A program made the position numbers and the translations under genes. DNA of 64,000 nt from contig NZ_CP094289.1 in the NCBI RefSeq assembly GCF_022759505.1, positions 1,798,001-1,862,000 on the forward strand, in the 5' to 3' direction. This DNA is from Georgenia sp. TF02-10. Its GTDB lineage: Bacteria; Actinomycetota; Actinomycetes; Actinomycetales; Actinomycetaceae. Below, in pieces: positions 29,591-38,252 of this stretch. The notes beneath the pieces are model-generated. The model saw only the letters and a list, made by a program, of their open reading frames with translations. It did not search any database and had not been told where the DNA came from. Position 1 is the stretch's first letter. Every line of letters begins with the position of its first letter.

Positions 29591-30217
29591 ATGCTGGCCG
29601 TGGGCCTGAGCGGCGGGATCGGCTCGGGCAAGTCCACCGTCGCCGCCGAGCTGGCTCGGCTCGGCGCGGTCGTCGTCGACGCCGACGCGCTCGCCCGGGA
29701 GGTCGTCGCGCCGGGCACGGCCGGCCTGGCCGCGGTGGTCGAGGCCTTCGGCCCCGGGGTCCTGCGGCCCGACGGCGGCCTGGACCGTCCCGCGCTGGGC
29801 CGCCTCGTCTTCGCCGACGACGCCGCCCGCCGGCGCCTGGAGGGCATCACCCACCCGCTGGTGGCCGCCGAGGCGGCCCGGCGGCAGGCGGCCGCCGGGC
29901 CGGGCGCCGTCGTCGTGCACGACGTGCCGCTCCTGGTCGAGAACGGCCTGGCCCAGCGGTACGACCTGGTGGTCGTCGTCGGCGCGCCGGTGGAGGTCCG
30001 GCTGGCCCGGCTCCGGGGGCGCGGGATGACCGAGGAGGACGCCCGGGCCCGGATCCGCGCGCAGGCCGACGACGCCGCGCGCCGCGCCGTCGCCGACGTC
30101 TGGCTGGACAACTCCGGCACCCGGGCGGAGCTGGTCGAGCAGGTCCGGCGGCTCTGGGCCGAGCGGCTGCTGCCCGCGGCCGGCGAGCGGGCCGGGGCCC
30201 GCCGCGCCGGCGGCTGA
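29591..30217 (+). CDS. coaE: Dephospho-CoA kinase
   Basis: Final step of coenzyme A synthesis: phosphorylation of the 3' hydroxyl of dephospho-CoA. The P-loop GLSGGIGSGKST is at residues 5-16 and the CoA-region motifs DADALAREVVAPGT and HDVPLLVENGL are conserved. Length 208 aa is standard without the C-terminal UPF0157 fusion found in mycobacteria. The ATG follows the upstream TAG with no spacer, so it is probably translated by re-initiation. Confidence 0.96.
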   Translation: MLAVGLSGGIGSGKSTVAAELARLGAVVVDADALAREVVAPGTAGLAAVVEAFGPGVLRPDGGLDRPALGRLVFADDAARRRLEGITHPLVAAEAARRQAAAGPGAVVVHDVPLLVENGLAQRYDLVVVVGAPVEVRLARLRGRGMTEEDARARIRAQADDAARRAVADVWLDNSGTRAELVEQVRRLWAERLLPAAGERAGARRAGG

Positions 30218-30229
30218 CCGGACGCCCCG

Positions 30230-32227
30230 CTACCCCCGGGCGGCCGACTGCGGCGCCGGCCGGGCCCCGACGAGCGGCTCGTCCGGCGCGGCCGGCCGGC
30301 TGAGCCCGGCGGCGGCGTAGGCCTCGTCCTCGTCCAGCGTCTCGCGCTCGAGCAGCCGGGCGACGATGCTCTCCAGCCGGTCCCGGTGCTCGGCGAGGAG
30401 CTCCCGGGCCCGCCGGTAGCAGTCCGCGACCAGGTCCCGGACCTCCCGGTCCACCGCCTGCAGCAGCGCCTCGGAGGCGCCGGCCTGCCGCGGGTCGCCC
30501 TCGGTGGGGTAGACCTGCACCGGCCCGATCTGGGCGGACATCCCCCACCGGCCCACCATCTGCCGGGCGATGCCGGTGGCCTGCTGCAGGTCGGACTCCG
30601 CGCCGGTGGTCACCACCCCGAAGACCTCCTGCTCGGCGGCCATCCCGCCGAGGGCGCCGACGATCCGCCCGCGCAGGTACTCCGCGTCGTAGCCGTAGCG
30701 GTCGGTGTCCGGCGTGGACAGGGTGACCCCGAGGGCCCGCCCGCGCGGGATGATCGAGATCTTCCGGACCGGGTCCGCGCCGGGCTGGAGCATCCCGAGC
30801 AGCGCGTGCCCCGACTCGTGGTAGGCGGTGCGGCGCCGCTCGGACTCGGGGAGGACGACGGCACGCTCCGCGCCGAGCTGGATCCGCTCGAGGGCGTCGG
30901 CCAGGTCCTTGGCGTGCACCGCGTCCTGGCCGAGCCGGGCGGCCTGCAGCGCCGCCTCGTTGGCGAGGTTGGCCAGGTCCGCGCCGGTCAGCCCGGGGGT
31001 GCTCTGGGCCACCCGGCGCAGGTCGACGTCGTCGGCGAGCGGGACCGAGCGGGTGTGCACCTTCAGGATCTCCTCGCGGCCCTTCTGGTCCGGCGGGGAG
31101 ACGGTGATCTTGCGGTCGAACCGGCCCGGCCGGGTCAGCGCCGGGTCGAGGACGTCGGCGCGGTTGGTCGCGGCGAGGACGACCACGCCCTCCTTGCCGG
31201 AGAAGCCATCCATCTCGGTGAGGATCTGGTTGAGGGTCTGCTCCCGCTCGTCGTTGCCGCCCACCGACTGCGCGCCGGCCCGGGACCGGCCGATGGTGTC
31301 GATCTCGTCGATGAAGACGATCGCGGGGGCGACCTTGCGGGCCTCCTCGAAGAGCTCGCGGACCCGCTGCGCGCCGACGCCGACGATCATCTCGATGAAC
31401 TCCGCGGCGCTGGCCGAGAAGAACGGCACGCCGGCCTCCCCGGCGGTGGCCCGGGCGAGCAGCGTCTTGCCGGTGCCGGGCGCGCCCTCGAGGAGGACCC
31501 CGCGCGGGGCCCGGGCGCCGAGCCGGGTGTACCGGTCCGGGTCCTTCAGCAGGTCGACGATCTCGGAGACCTGCTGCTCGACCTCGTCGATGCCGGCGAC
31601 GTCGTCGAAGGTGACCCGCACCTCCTCGGGCTCGACCCGCCGGGACTTCCGCCGCCCGAACATCCCGCCCGCCATCGCCGACTGCCGGCGGAACAGCCAG
31701 ACGTAGAACAGGACGAGCAGCGCCAGCGGCAGCAGGGAGATGAGCAGGTTGGACAGCACGCCGCGCTGCTGCGTGACCGGGGTGGCCCGGACGACGGCGC
31801 CCGCGTCCTCCAGGTCGGTGAGCAGGTCGTCCTGGGCGAAGGCCGGCCGCTCGGTGACGAACTGGTCGTAGCTGCCGTCCCCGTCCGGCACGTCGGCCGG
31901 CTCCTCGAGCATCCCCTCGATCGTCTGCCCGCGGGCGAACACCTCGGTCACGTTGTGGTCGGCGACCTGGTCGGTGAACTCGGTGTAGGGCACCTGGACG
32001 ACGTTCGAGCTCGCCACGTCCTGGATCGTGGTGATGCCGAAGAAGACCAGCCAGCCGATCAGGACCCAGGTGAGCACCCGGCCCCACCGCGGGCCCGACG
32101 GTGCGCCGTCGTCGCTCGGCGGCATGCCCTCCGTCCGCCAGGGCCGCCAGCCGTCGTCCTGCCCGCCGGGGTCGGCTCGACGCCGCCGGGCGGAGCGGGT
32201 GCTGCCGGCGTCCTGCTGATCAGCCAT
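30230..32227 (-). CDS. FtsH-family ATP-dependent zinc metalloprotease (paralogue)
   Basis: Membrane-bound AAA+ protease of 665 aa. Helices lie at about 49-68 and 160-179 with a periplasm-side domain between. Walker A is GAPGTGKT (248-255), Walker B VFIDEID (304-310), and the zinc motif HESGH (470-474) is intact. Two features differ from canonical FtsH: the Walker A region reads LEGAPG instead of LVGPPG, and the pore motif reads IVGVG where FVGVG is expected. AGGAGC precedes the ATG. Convergent with coaE, divergent from uvrB. A second, canonical ftsH probably exists elsewhere. Confidence 0.9.
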   Translation of the reverse strand: MADQQDAGSTRSARRRRADPGGQDDGWRPWRTEGMPPSDDGAPSGPRWGRVLTWVLIGWLVFFGITTIQDVASSNVVQVPYTEFTDQVADHNVTEVFARGQTIEGMLEEPADVPDGDGSYDQFVTERPAFAQDDLLTDLEDAGAVVRATPVTQQRGVLSNLLISLLPLALLVLFYVWLFRRQSAMAGGMFGRRKSRRVEPEEVRVTFDDVAGIDEVEQQVSEIVDLLKDPDRYTRLGARAPRGVLLEGAPGTGKTLLARATAGEAGVPFFSASAAEFIEMIVGVGAQRVRELFEEARKVAPAIVFIDEIDTIGRSRAGAQSVGGNDEREQTLNQILTEMDGFSGKEGVVVLAATNRADVLDPALTRPGRFDRKITVSPPDQKGREEILKVHTRSVPLADDVDLRRVAQSTPGLTGADLANLANEAALQAARLGQDAVHAKDLADALERIQLGAERAVVLPESERRRTAYHESGHALLGMLQPGADPVRKISIIPRGRALGVTLSTPDTDRYGYDAEYLRGRIVGALGGMAAEQEVFGVVTTGAESDLQQATGIARQMVGRWGMSAQIGPVQVYPTEGDPRQAGASEALLQAVDREVRDLVADCYRRARELLAEHRDRLESIVARLLERETLDEDEAYAAAGLSRPAAPDEPLVGARPAPQSAARG

Positions 32228-32330
32228 GACGAGCTCCTGACCTTGGTTGTCGCACGAGCGTACTGTCCGCCCTCGGCGGACGCCGACCGGGCGCCGTCGG
32301 CCGCGCCCCCCGGGTGTGGGTGCGGCGCCG

Positions 32331-32336
32331 TACCGT
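32331..32336 (+). promoter_or_regulatory. -10 box of a leaderless uvrB promoter
   Basis: TACCGT ends 6 nt before the uvrB ATG. No clear LexA box is seen close to it. Confidence 0.6.
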
Positions 32337-32342
32337 TGACCC

Positions 32343-34439
32343 ATGCGCCCCGTGACCGACCTGCAGCGAGCCGTGGCTCCGTTCGAGGTCGTCTCCGACT
32401 ACCAGCCCTCCGGCGACCAGCCGACCGCCATCGCCGAGCTGGCCGAGCGGGTCCGGGCGGGGGAGAAGGACATCGTCCTGCTCGGCGCGACCGGTACCGG
32501 GAAGTCGGCGACCACCGCCTGGCTGATCGAGCAGGTGCAGCGGCCCACCCTCGTGATGGCCCCGAACAAGACCCTCGCCGCGCAGCTCGCGACGGAGTTC
32601 CGCGAGCTCCTCCCGCACAACGCCGTGGAGTACTTCGTCTCCTACTACGACTACTACCAGCCGGAGGCCTACGTCCCGCAGTCGGACACCTACATCGAGA
32701 AGGACTCCTCCATCAACGACGAGGTGGAGCGGCTGCGGCACAGCGCCACCAACTCCCTGCTGACCCGGCGGGACACGGTGGTGGTGGCCTCGGTGTCCTG
32801 CATCTACGGCCTGGGCACCCCGCAGGAGTACGTCGACCGGATGGTCCGGCTGGAGGTGGGCCAGCAGATCGAGCGGGAGGAGCTGCTCCGCCGGTTCGTG
32901 CAGATGCAGTACACCCGCAACGACATGGCCTTCACCCGGGGCACGTTCCGGGTGCGCGGGGACACCATCGAGATCATCCCGGTGTACGAGGAGCTCGCGA
33001 TCCGGATCGAGATGTTCGGCGACGAGATCGACGCCCTGTCCACCCTCCACCCGCTCACCGGGGACGTCATCCGCACCGAACAGGCCGTCCACCTCTTCCC
33101 GGCATCGCACTACGTCGCCGGCCCGGAGCGGATGGAGCGCGCCGTCGCCGGGATCGAGGCCGAGCTGGTCGAGCGGCTGGCGGAGCTGGAGCGGCAGGGC
33201 AAGCTGCTCGAGGCCCAGCGGCTGCGGATGCGCACCACCTACGACATCGAGATGATGCGGCAGATCGGCACCTGCTCCGGGATCGAGAACTACTCCCGGC
33301 ACATCGACGGCCGCGCCCCGGGCAGCGCCCCGAACACCCTGCTCGACTACTTCCCGGAGGACTTCCTCCTCGTCATCGACGAGTCGCACGTGACCGTGCC
33401 GCAGATCGGGGCGATGTACGAGGGGGACATGTCCCGCAAGCGGACCCTGGTGGACCACGGCTTCCGGCTGCCCTCGGCGATGGACAACCGGCCGCTGCGG
33501 TGGGAGGAGTTCCAGGACCGGATCGGACAGACGGTCTACCTCTCGGCCACCCCCGGGCCGTACGAGCTGAGCCAGGCCGACGGCGTGGTGGAGCAGATCA
33601 TCCGGCCCACCGGGCTGGTGGACCCCGAGGTGGTGGTCAAGCCCACGAAGGGCCAGATCGACGACCTGCTCGGGGAGATCCGGGACCGGACCGAGCGGGA
33701 CGAGCGGGTGCTGGTGACCACCCTGACCAAGAAGATGGCCGAGGACCTCACCGGCTATCTCCTCGAGCGGGGGGTGCGGGTGCAGTACCTGCACTCCGAC
33801 GTCGACACGCTGCGCCGGGTGGAGCTCCTCCGCGAGCTGCGGCTGGGCCAGTTCGACGTGCTCGTCGGCATCAACCTGCTGCGCGAGGGCCTGGACCTGC
33901 CCGAGGTCTCCCTCGTCGCCATCCTCGACGCCGACAAGGAGGGCTTCCTGCGGTCCTCCACCTCCCTCATCCAGACGATCGGCCGCGCCGCCCGCAACGT
34001 CTCCGGCCAGGTGCACATGTACGCCGACACGGTCACCCCCTCGATGGCCCAGGCCATCGAGGAGACGAACCGGCGGCGGGCGAAGCAGGTCGCGTTCAAC
34101 ACCGAGCACGGCGTCGAGCCGACGGCGCTGCGCAAGCGGATCGCCGACGTCACCGACATGCTCGCCCGGGAGGACGTGGACACCGAGGAGCTCCTCGCCG
34201 GCGGCTACCGGGGCGCCGGCACCGGCCCGGGCCGCAAGGAGCGGCGCAGCGCGGGCGGCTCGGCGCGGGAGCGGCTCGCCGGCGCCGCGGCCAGCGACCT
34301 CGCCGACCTCATCCAGGACCTCTCGGCCCAGATGCACAACGCCGCCGAGGAGCTGCAGTTCGAGCTCGCCGCCCGGCTGCGGGACGAGATCGCCGACCTG
34401 AAGAAGGAGCTGCGGCAGATGACGGCGGCGACCGCCTGA
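32343..34439 (+). CDS. uvrB: Excinuclease ABC subunit B
   Basis: Damage-verification helicase of nucleotide excision repair, loaded by UvrA and recruiting UvrC. Walker A is [10 protein letters not shown] (about residues 41-50), the beta-hairpin region is [21 protein letters not shown], helicase motifs include LVIDESHVT and TIGRAARN, and the C-terminal UVR motif ([19 protein letters not shown]) binds UvrC. Length 698 aa is normal. A good terminator follows at once. Confidence 0.97.
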   Translation: MRPVTDLQRAVAPFEVVSDYQPSGDQPTAIAELAERVRAGEKDIVLLGATGTGKSATTAWLIEQVQRPTLVMAPNKTLAAQLATEFRELLPHNAVEYFVSYYDYYQPEAYVPQSDTYIEKDSSINDEVERLRHSATNSLLTRRDTVVVASVSCIYGLGTPQEYVDRMVRLEVGQQIEREELLRRFVQMQYTRNDMAFTRGTFRVRGDTIEIIPVYEELAIRIEMFGDEIDALSTLHPLTGDVIRTEQAVHLFPASHYVAGPERMERAVAGIEAELVERLAELERQGKLLEAQRLRMRTTYDIEMMRQIGTCSGIENYSRHIDGRAPGSAPNTLLDYFPEDFLLVIDESHVTVPQIGAMYEGDMSRKRTLVDHGFRLPSAMDNRPLRWEEFQDRIGQTVYLSATPGPYELSQADGVVEQIIRPTGLVDPEVVVKPTKGQIDDLLGEIRDRTERDERVLVTTLTKKMAEDLTGYLLERGVRVQYLHSDVDTLRRVELLRELRLGQFDVLVGINLLREGLDLPEVSLVAILDADKEGFLRSSTSLIQTIGRAARNVSGQVHMYADTVTPSMAQAIEETNRRRAKQVAFNTEHGVEPTALRKRIADVTDMLAREDVDTEELLAGGYRGAGTGPGRKERRSAGGSARERLAGAAASDLADLIQDLSAQMHNAAEELQFELAARLRDEIADLKKELRQMTAATA

Positions 34440-34440
34440 G

Positions 34441-34467
34441 TCCGGGGCGCCGGCTGCGCGCCCCGGA
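34441..34467 (+). terminator. uvrB terminator hairpin
   Basis: TCCGGGGCGC pairs perfectly with GCGCCCCGGA around a 7-nt loop, directly after the uvrB stop codon; CTTTT appears 5 nt downstream. Confidence 0.85.
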
Positions 34468-34540
34468 TGCCGCTTTTGCCCGAGTCGCATCTCACGGCTG
34501 GCACGCCCGGGCGGCTGTCGCGCGGCGTCGGGGCGTGACG

Positions 34541-34546
34541 TAGGCT
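34541..34546 (+). promoter_or_regulatory. terC promoter -10 box
   Basis: TAGGCT places a transcription start near 34553, directly before the riboswitch aptamer. Leader length to the GTG would be about 170 nt. Confidence 0.65.
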
Positions 34547-34554
34547 GCGACGAG

Positions 34555-34716
34555 CGGAGGGGAGTATTCCCCCAACGGTGACGCCGTCATCACGGCGGGC
34601 GCGTGCCTGCTCGGTGCACCGGTCCGGACCTCGACGGCGGGCGCCTCCTTGAGCGGACGCGCCGGCCCGGCCGGGCGGAAGAGACCTCCGGTACCTGCCC
34701 GCACGTACCGGAGGAG
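34555..34716 (+). ncRNA. yybP-ykoY (manganese) riboswitch with RBS-hiding expression platform
   Basis: Four conserved blocks of the yybP-ykoY aptamer occur in order: GGGGAGTA (34559), CGTCA (34585), CACCGG (34617) and AGACCT (34682). P1 is CGGAGG (34555-34560) with CCTCCG (34685-34690). The same CCTCCG begins a 10-bp perfect hairpin, CCTCCGGTAC (34685-34694) with GTACCGGAGG (34705-34714), which buries the GGAGGAG Shine-Dalgarno sequence. P1 and this hairpin exclude each other, so ligand-stabilised P1 should expose the RBS (translational ON switch). Known members of this class sense Mn2+ and control TerC/MntP-type exporters. Confidence 0.88.
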
Positions 34717-34725
34717 CTTCTCGCA

Positions 34726-35955
34726 GTGGATGTTCACGCCCTTGGCTGGGCCGTCCTCATCGCCATCATCCTGGTGATGATCACGGTCGACATCGTCGGC
34801 CACGTCCGTACCCCGCACGCCCCGTCGCTGAAGGAGGCGGCCTGGTGGTCCGTGGCCTACGTGGCGATGGCCATCATCTTCGGCTTCATCATCTGGGCCG
34901 TCTACGGCGGCCGGTACGGCGGGGAGTACTTCGCCGGGTACGTCACCGAGAAGAGTCTGTCGATCGACAATCTCTTCGTCTTCGTGATCATCATCGCGGC
35001 GTTCCGGATCCCCCGGAAGTACCAGCAGGAGGTCCTGCTCGCCGGCATCGTCATCGCCCTCGTGCTCCGCGCCGTGTTCATCGCGGTCGGCGTGCAGGTG
35101 ATCGAGGCATGGTCCGGGGTGTTCTACCTCTTCGGCGCCTTCCTCATCTGGACCGCGATCTCCCAGGCCCGGCAGGGCGTGGAGGATCCAGACGAGAAGG
35201 AGGAGTACCACGAGAACGGCTTCGTCCGGCTCGTCCGCCGGTTCCTGCCGGTCACCGAGGGCTTCGTCGGCGGCAAGCTGCTCCACCGTCACCACGGCAA
35301 GACCTTCATCACCCCGATGCTGCTCGCGGTCCTCGCCATCGGCAGCGCGGACGTCCTCTTCGCCGTCGACTCGATCCCGGCCATCTTCGGCCTCACCCAC
35401 GAGCCGTACCTGGTGTTCGCGGCCAACGCCTTCTCGCTGCTGGGGCTGCGCCAGCTGTACTTCCTCATCGACGGCCTGCTCGACCGGCTGGTCTACCTGC
35501 ACTACGGCCTGGCGGCCATCCTGGGCTTCATCGGGGTCAAGCTGGTCATCCACGCCCTGCACACCAACGAGCTGCCGTTCATCAACGGCGGCGAGGAGTG
35601 GCACGCCATCCCCGAGCCCACGATCGTCGTCTCCCTGGGCTGGATCATCGGCGTGCTCGCCATCACGGTGATCGCCAGCGTGCTCCGGAACCGCAAGGAC
35701 GCCGCGGTGGCCGCCGCCGAGCGGGACGCCGTCGCCGCGCCGGAGGACGTACCCAGCAGCGCGGACAGCCGCCTGCAGCCGGGGCAGGCCGACGGCGGCC
35801 CGAGGGTGTCCGGCGACGGCCTCGGTCGGGGCGGTCCGGCCGACGGCGGTCCTGGCGGTCCGGCCGACGGCGGCCCGGACGGCCGGACCGCGGGTGGCGC
35901 CACCACCGCGCGGACCCGCCACGACGACGGCCCGGCCGCCAGGTCCGGGGACTGA
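34726..35955 (+). CDS. TerC-family integral membrane protein (probable Mn2+ exporter)
   Basis: Polytopic membrane protein with acidic residues in helices that are characteristic of TerC (TEKSLSIDNLFVFVII and GSADVLFAVDSIPAIFGLT). Homologues controlled by yybP-ykoY riboswitches export manganese or load metal onto secreted proteins. The GTG start lies 9 nt after GGAGGAG, the site hidden by the riboswitch; an upstream in-frame start would fall within the aptamer. About 330 residues form the membrane core. The last 70 are a Gly/Ala/Asp/Pro tail with repeated GGPADGGP. The tail is not part of the family. Confidence 0.93.
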   Translation: MDVHALGWAVLIAIILVMITVDIVGHVRTPHAPSLKEAAWWSVAYVAMAIIFGFIIWAVYGGRYGGEYFAGYVTEKSLSIDNLFVFVIIIAAFRIPRKYQQEVLLAGIVIALVLRAVFIAVGVQVIEAWSGVFYLFGAFLIWTAISQARQGVEDPDEKEEYHENGFVRLVRRFLPVTEGFVGGKLLHRHHGKTFITPMLLAVLAIGSADVLFAVDSIPAIFGLTHEPYLVFAANAFSLLGLRQLYFLIDGLLDRLVYLHYGLAAILGFIGVKLVIHALHTNELPFINGGEEWHAIPEPTIVVSLGWIIGVLAITVIASVLRNRKDAAVAAAERDAVAAPEDVPSSADSRLQPGQADGGPRVSGDGLGRGGPADGGPGGPADGGPDGRTAGGATTARTRHDDGPAARSGD

Positions 35956-36044
35956 CGCCAGCGGCCGACGCCCGGCGCCGGCCGCCTCAGCCGACGGGAC
36001 GGGAGCCGCGTGCGCCCGGACGAGCGCCGGACGGGGCGGCCGCC

Positions 36045-37040
36045 TCAGCCCGCGGGACGGGCCCGCGGCGGGACCGGCCCGCCCGGCCGCCGTCGGGCGA
36101 GGTGCCGTGCCAGCGCCGCGCACACGATGAGCTGCAGCTGGTGGAAGAGGATGACGGGGACGGCCACCGTGGCCGCGGCCGCCGTCGAGAAGAGGACGGC
36201 CGCCATCGGCAGCCCGGTGGCGAGGGACTTCTTCGAGCCGCACATGAGCAGCGCGACCCGGTCGGGCAGGTCCAGGCCCAGCGCCCGGCCGCCCCACCAG
36301 GTCGCGGCGAGCATGCCGGCGAGCAGCACCGCGGAGAGGCCGAGCAGCGCGGCCACCATCGGCCAGGACACCGCGTCCCACACCCCGGAAGCGGTCGCGG
36401 CCGTGACGGCGGCGAGGACGACCACCAGGATCGTGCCCCGGTCCACCCCGAGGGTGAGCCACCGCCGGGCGCGGACCCAGCCGCCCGCCCACGGCTGGAG
36501 GAGCTGGCCGACCGCGAACGGCACGAGCAGCTGCAGGAGCACGTCCCGCAGGCCGCCCAGCCCCACCGAGCCGGACCGGCCCATCAGCAGCAGGACCAGG
36601 ACCGGGGTCAGCACCATCCCGAGCACGTTGGACACGGTGGCCGCGCAGACCGCGCCGGCCACGTTGCCGCGTGCGAGGGAGGTGAACGCGACCGAGGACT
36701 GCACGGTCGAGGGGAGCAGGCTCAGGTACAGCAGCCCGTCGGCCAGCGCCGGGCCGACCAGCGGCCCGGCGAGGGCGTGCAGGGCGAGGCCGAGCGCGGG
36801 GAACAGCAGGTACGTCGCGGCGAGGATCGCGCCCTGCAGGCGGACGTTCCGCAGCCCGGCGAGCACCTCGCGGGTGGACAGCCGCATCCCGTAGACGAGG
36901 AACAGGACCGGCACGGCGACGTCGGCCGCGACGGCCACCACGCGCTGCGCCGGCGCCGGGAGCGGGACGGCCAGGCCGAAGGCCAGGGTGGCGACCAGGG
37001 CCACCACGAAGGGGTCGACCCAGCGCAGCACCCGGCGCAT
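36045..37040 (-). CDS. Bile acid:sodium symporter (BASS, YfeH-like) family transporter
   Basis: Membrane protein of 331 aa with about ten hydrophobic helices. The segments LPSTVQSSVAFTSLARGN and CGSKKSLATGLPMAAVLF are the hallmark crossover motifs of the BASS/SBF-like group related to YfeH. Substrate unknown; sodium-coupled uptake of an organic anion is the family expectation. Its ATG overlaps the stop of the upstream YciI-like gene (TGATG), so both are translated together. It is convergent with terC. Confidence 0.88.
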   Translation of the reverse strand: MRRVLRWVDPFVVALVATLAFGLAVPLPAPAQRVVAVAADVAVPVLFLVYGMRLSTREVLAGLRNVRLQGAILAATYLLFPALGLALHALAGPLVGPALADGLLYLSLLPSTVQSSVAFTSLARGNVAGAVCAATVSNVLGMVLTPVLVLLLMGRSGSVGLGGLRDVLLQLLVPFAVGQLLQPWAGGWVRARRWLTLGVDRGTILVVVLAAVTAATASGVWDAVSWPMVAALLGLSAVLLAGMLAATWWGGRALGLDLPDRVALLMCGSKKSLATGLPMAAVLFSTAAAATVAVPVILFHQLQLIVCAALARHLARRRPGGPVPPRARPAG

Positions 37041-37327
37041 CAGGTCAGCTTGCCGACCACCGGATCCCACGCCCGGGCCGTCCGGCTGGTGATCAGCCCC
37101 GCCCGGTGGAACGGGTCCGGGTCGAGCGCCTCCAGGGCGGCGTCGTGGTTGATCGCACGGACCATGAGCAGCGCGCCCGGGGCGGCGGCGTCGAGCCAGG
37201 GGCCCGAGACGACGAGGACCCCGGCGTCGTGCAGCCCGGCCAGGAACTCCCGGTGCTCGGGCCGCAGCTTGTCCAGGTCCTCGGTCCGGGTGGTGTCGTA
37301 GGCGTACTCGACGGCGAAGATCGGCAT
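37040..37327 (-). CDS. YciI-like protein
   Basis: A 95-aa ferredoxin-fold protein of the YciI/YCII domain type (FAVEYAYDTTRTEDLDKLRPEHREFL; SGPWLDAAAPGALLMVRA), including the conserved N-terminal RPEHREFL and the central acidic residue. Function is unsettled; some relatives are enzymes or stress-related. It is the first gene of a two-gene leaderless operon with the BASS transporter. Confidence 0.85.
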   Translation of the reverse strand: MPIFAVEYAYDTTRTEDLDKLRPEHREFLAGLHDAGVLVVSGPWLDAAAPGALLMVRAINHDAALEALDPDPFHRAGLITSRTARAWDPVVGKLT

Positions 37328-37334
37328 GGCGGCC

Positions 37335-37340
37335 AGGGTA
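37335..37340 (-). promoter_or_regulatory. -10 box of the YciI-transporter operon
   Basis: On the minus strand TACCCT ends 7 nt before the ATG, a leaderless arrangement. Confidence 0.55.
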
Positions 37341-37451
37341 GCGGTGGGTGGTCGGGGTCACGCCGGGACGGCGGTTCTCGTGGTGCCTCGCCGGGTGCGG
37401 CGACGGGGGTGCGCGGGCGGGACCGGCGTCCGGCCGCGGCCCGGTGGCTAG

Positions 37452-37570
37452 ACCGGCACGGCGTTCGGCCGTGGTCAGGTGGCCGGACCAGGATCGGGTT
37501 CGGCCGGCGCCCGGAATCCAAACCGGCACGGCGTTCGACCGTGGTCAGGCGGCCAACGCCGGCGTAGGCT
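37452..37570 (+). repeat. 33-bp direct repeat and promoter in a 345-bp intergenic region
   Basis: ACCGGCACGGCGTTCG and its continuation recur at 37452-37484 and 37522-37554 with two mismatches (period 70). A TAGGCT box at 37565-37570 then offers a promoter for the OsmC-like gene, with a leader of about 95 nt. No gene was seen between 37328 and 37672. Confidence 0.7.
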
Positions 37571-37672
37571 CGAGCGCGGACCGGGAACCCCGAACGGCCG
37601 CCGCTGGAGACGCCGTCGGGATGGCCGTCGGGGTCGTCGGCCGGCTCGTCCGCGCCCCGCTCGGGAGGAACG

Positions 37673-38089
37673 ATGGGCACCTACCGTGCAGCGGTGCGCA
37701 TGGCAGACCCGACCGCGCCGGGCGTCCCGCTGGGGTCCGTGACCGTCGAGCACCACCGCACCCCGCGGGCCGAGGTCACCGCCGAGGTGCTCTCCGGCGG
37801 CCACGTGCTGCACCTCGCCGTCGCCTGCTGCCTGTTCAACGACATCCTCGCGCTGGCCGCCGAGCGCGGCGTCGAGGTCACCGACCTCACCGTCTCGGCC
37901 GACGGCGGGTTCCGGCCCGCGCCCCCCGACCCGCCGGTGGTCAGCTACGACATCCAGGTCGCCGGCCGTGCGCCGCAGGACGTGCTGCGCCGCCTCGTCG
38001 CCGACGCCGAGGCCGACGCGTCGGTCCCGGGGCTGCTCCGCCGCGGCGCGGAGGTGGTGCCCGGCGAGGTCACGGTCCGCTCCGCCTGA
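37673..38089 (+). CDS. OsmC-like protein lacking the second redox cysteine
   Basis: A 138-aa OsmC-fold protein (HRTPRAEVTAEVLSGGHVLHLAVACCLFNDILALAAERG). The helix that normally carries the first redox cysteine reads VACCLF (Cys52, Cys53), but no cysteine occurs later, where Ohr/OsmC has its partner. Classic two-cysteine peroxidase action is therefore unlikely. GGGAGGAA gives a strong ribosome site. It is monocistronic. Family assignment is moderately sure; function is not. Confidence 0.75.
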   Translation: MGTYRAAVRMADPTAPGVPLGSVTVEHHRTPRAEVTAEVLSGGHVLHLAVACCLFNDILALAAERGVEVTDLTVSADGGFRPAPPDPPVVSYDIQVAGRAPQDVLRRLVADAEADASVPGLLRRGAEVVPGEVTVRSA

Positions 38090-38252
38090 GCCGCGGGCAA
38101 CGCGCTCGCGAGCGGCCTGCCGCCCGGGCTGCTGAGCATTGAGTCGACCCGGCGCCGGCTGGCGACCTGTCGCTTCGATGCAGGGTCAGCCGCAAGAGTG
38201 GGCCAGTCCCCAGGGCTGGGGACAAGCCCGGGTGGATGTCGGTGGCCGGTCC

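Noticed and set aside
32250-32265. Possible LexA box in the ftsH-uvrB intergenic region (TCGCACGAGCGTACTG)
   Set aside because: Only 8 of 12 informative positions match and it lies about 66 bp upstream of the uvrB -10 box, so it is not convincing.
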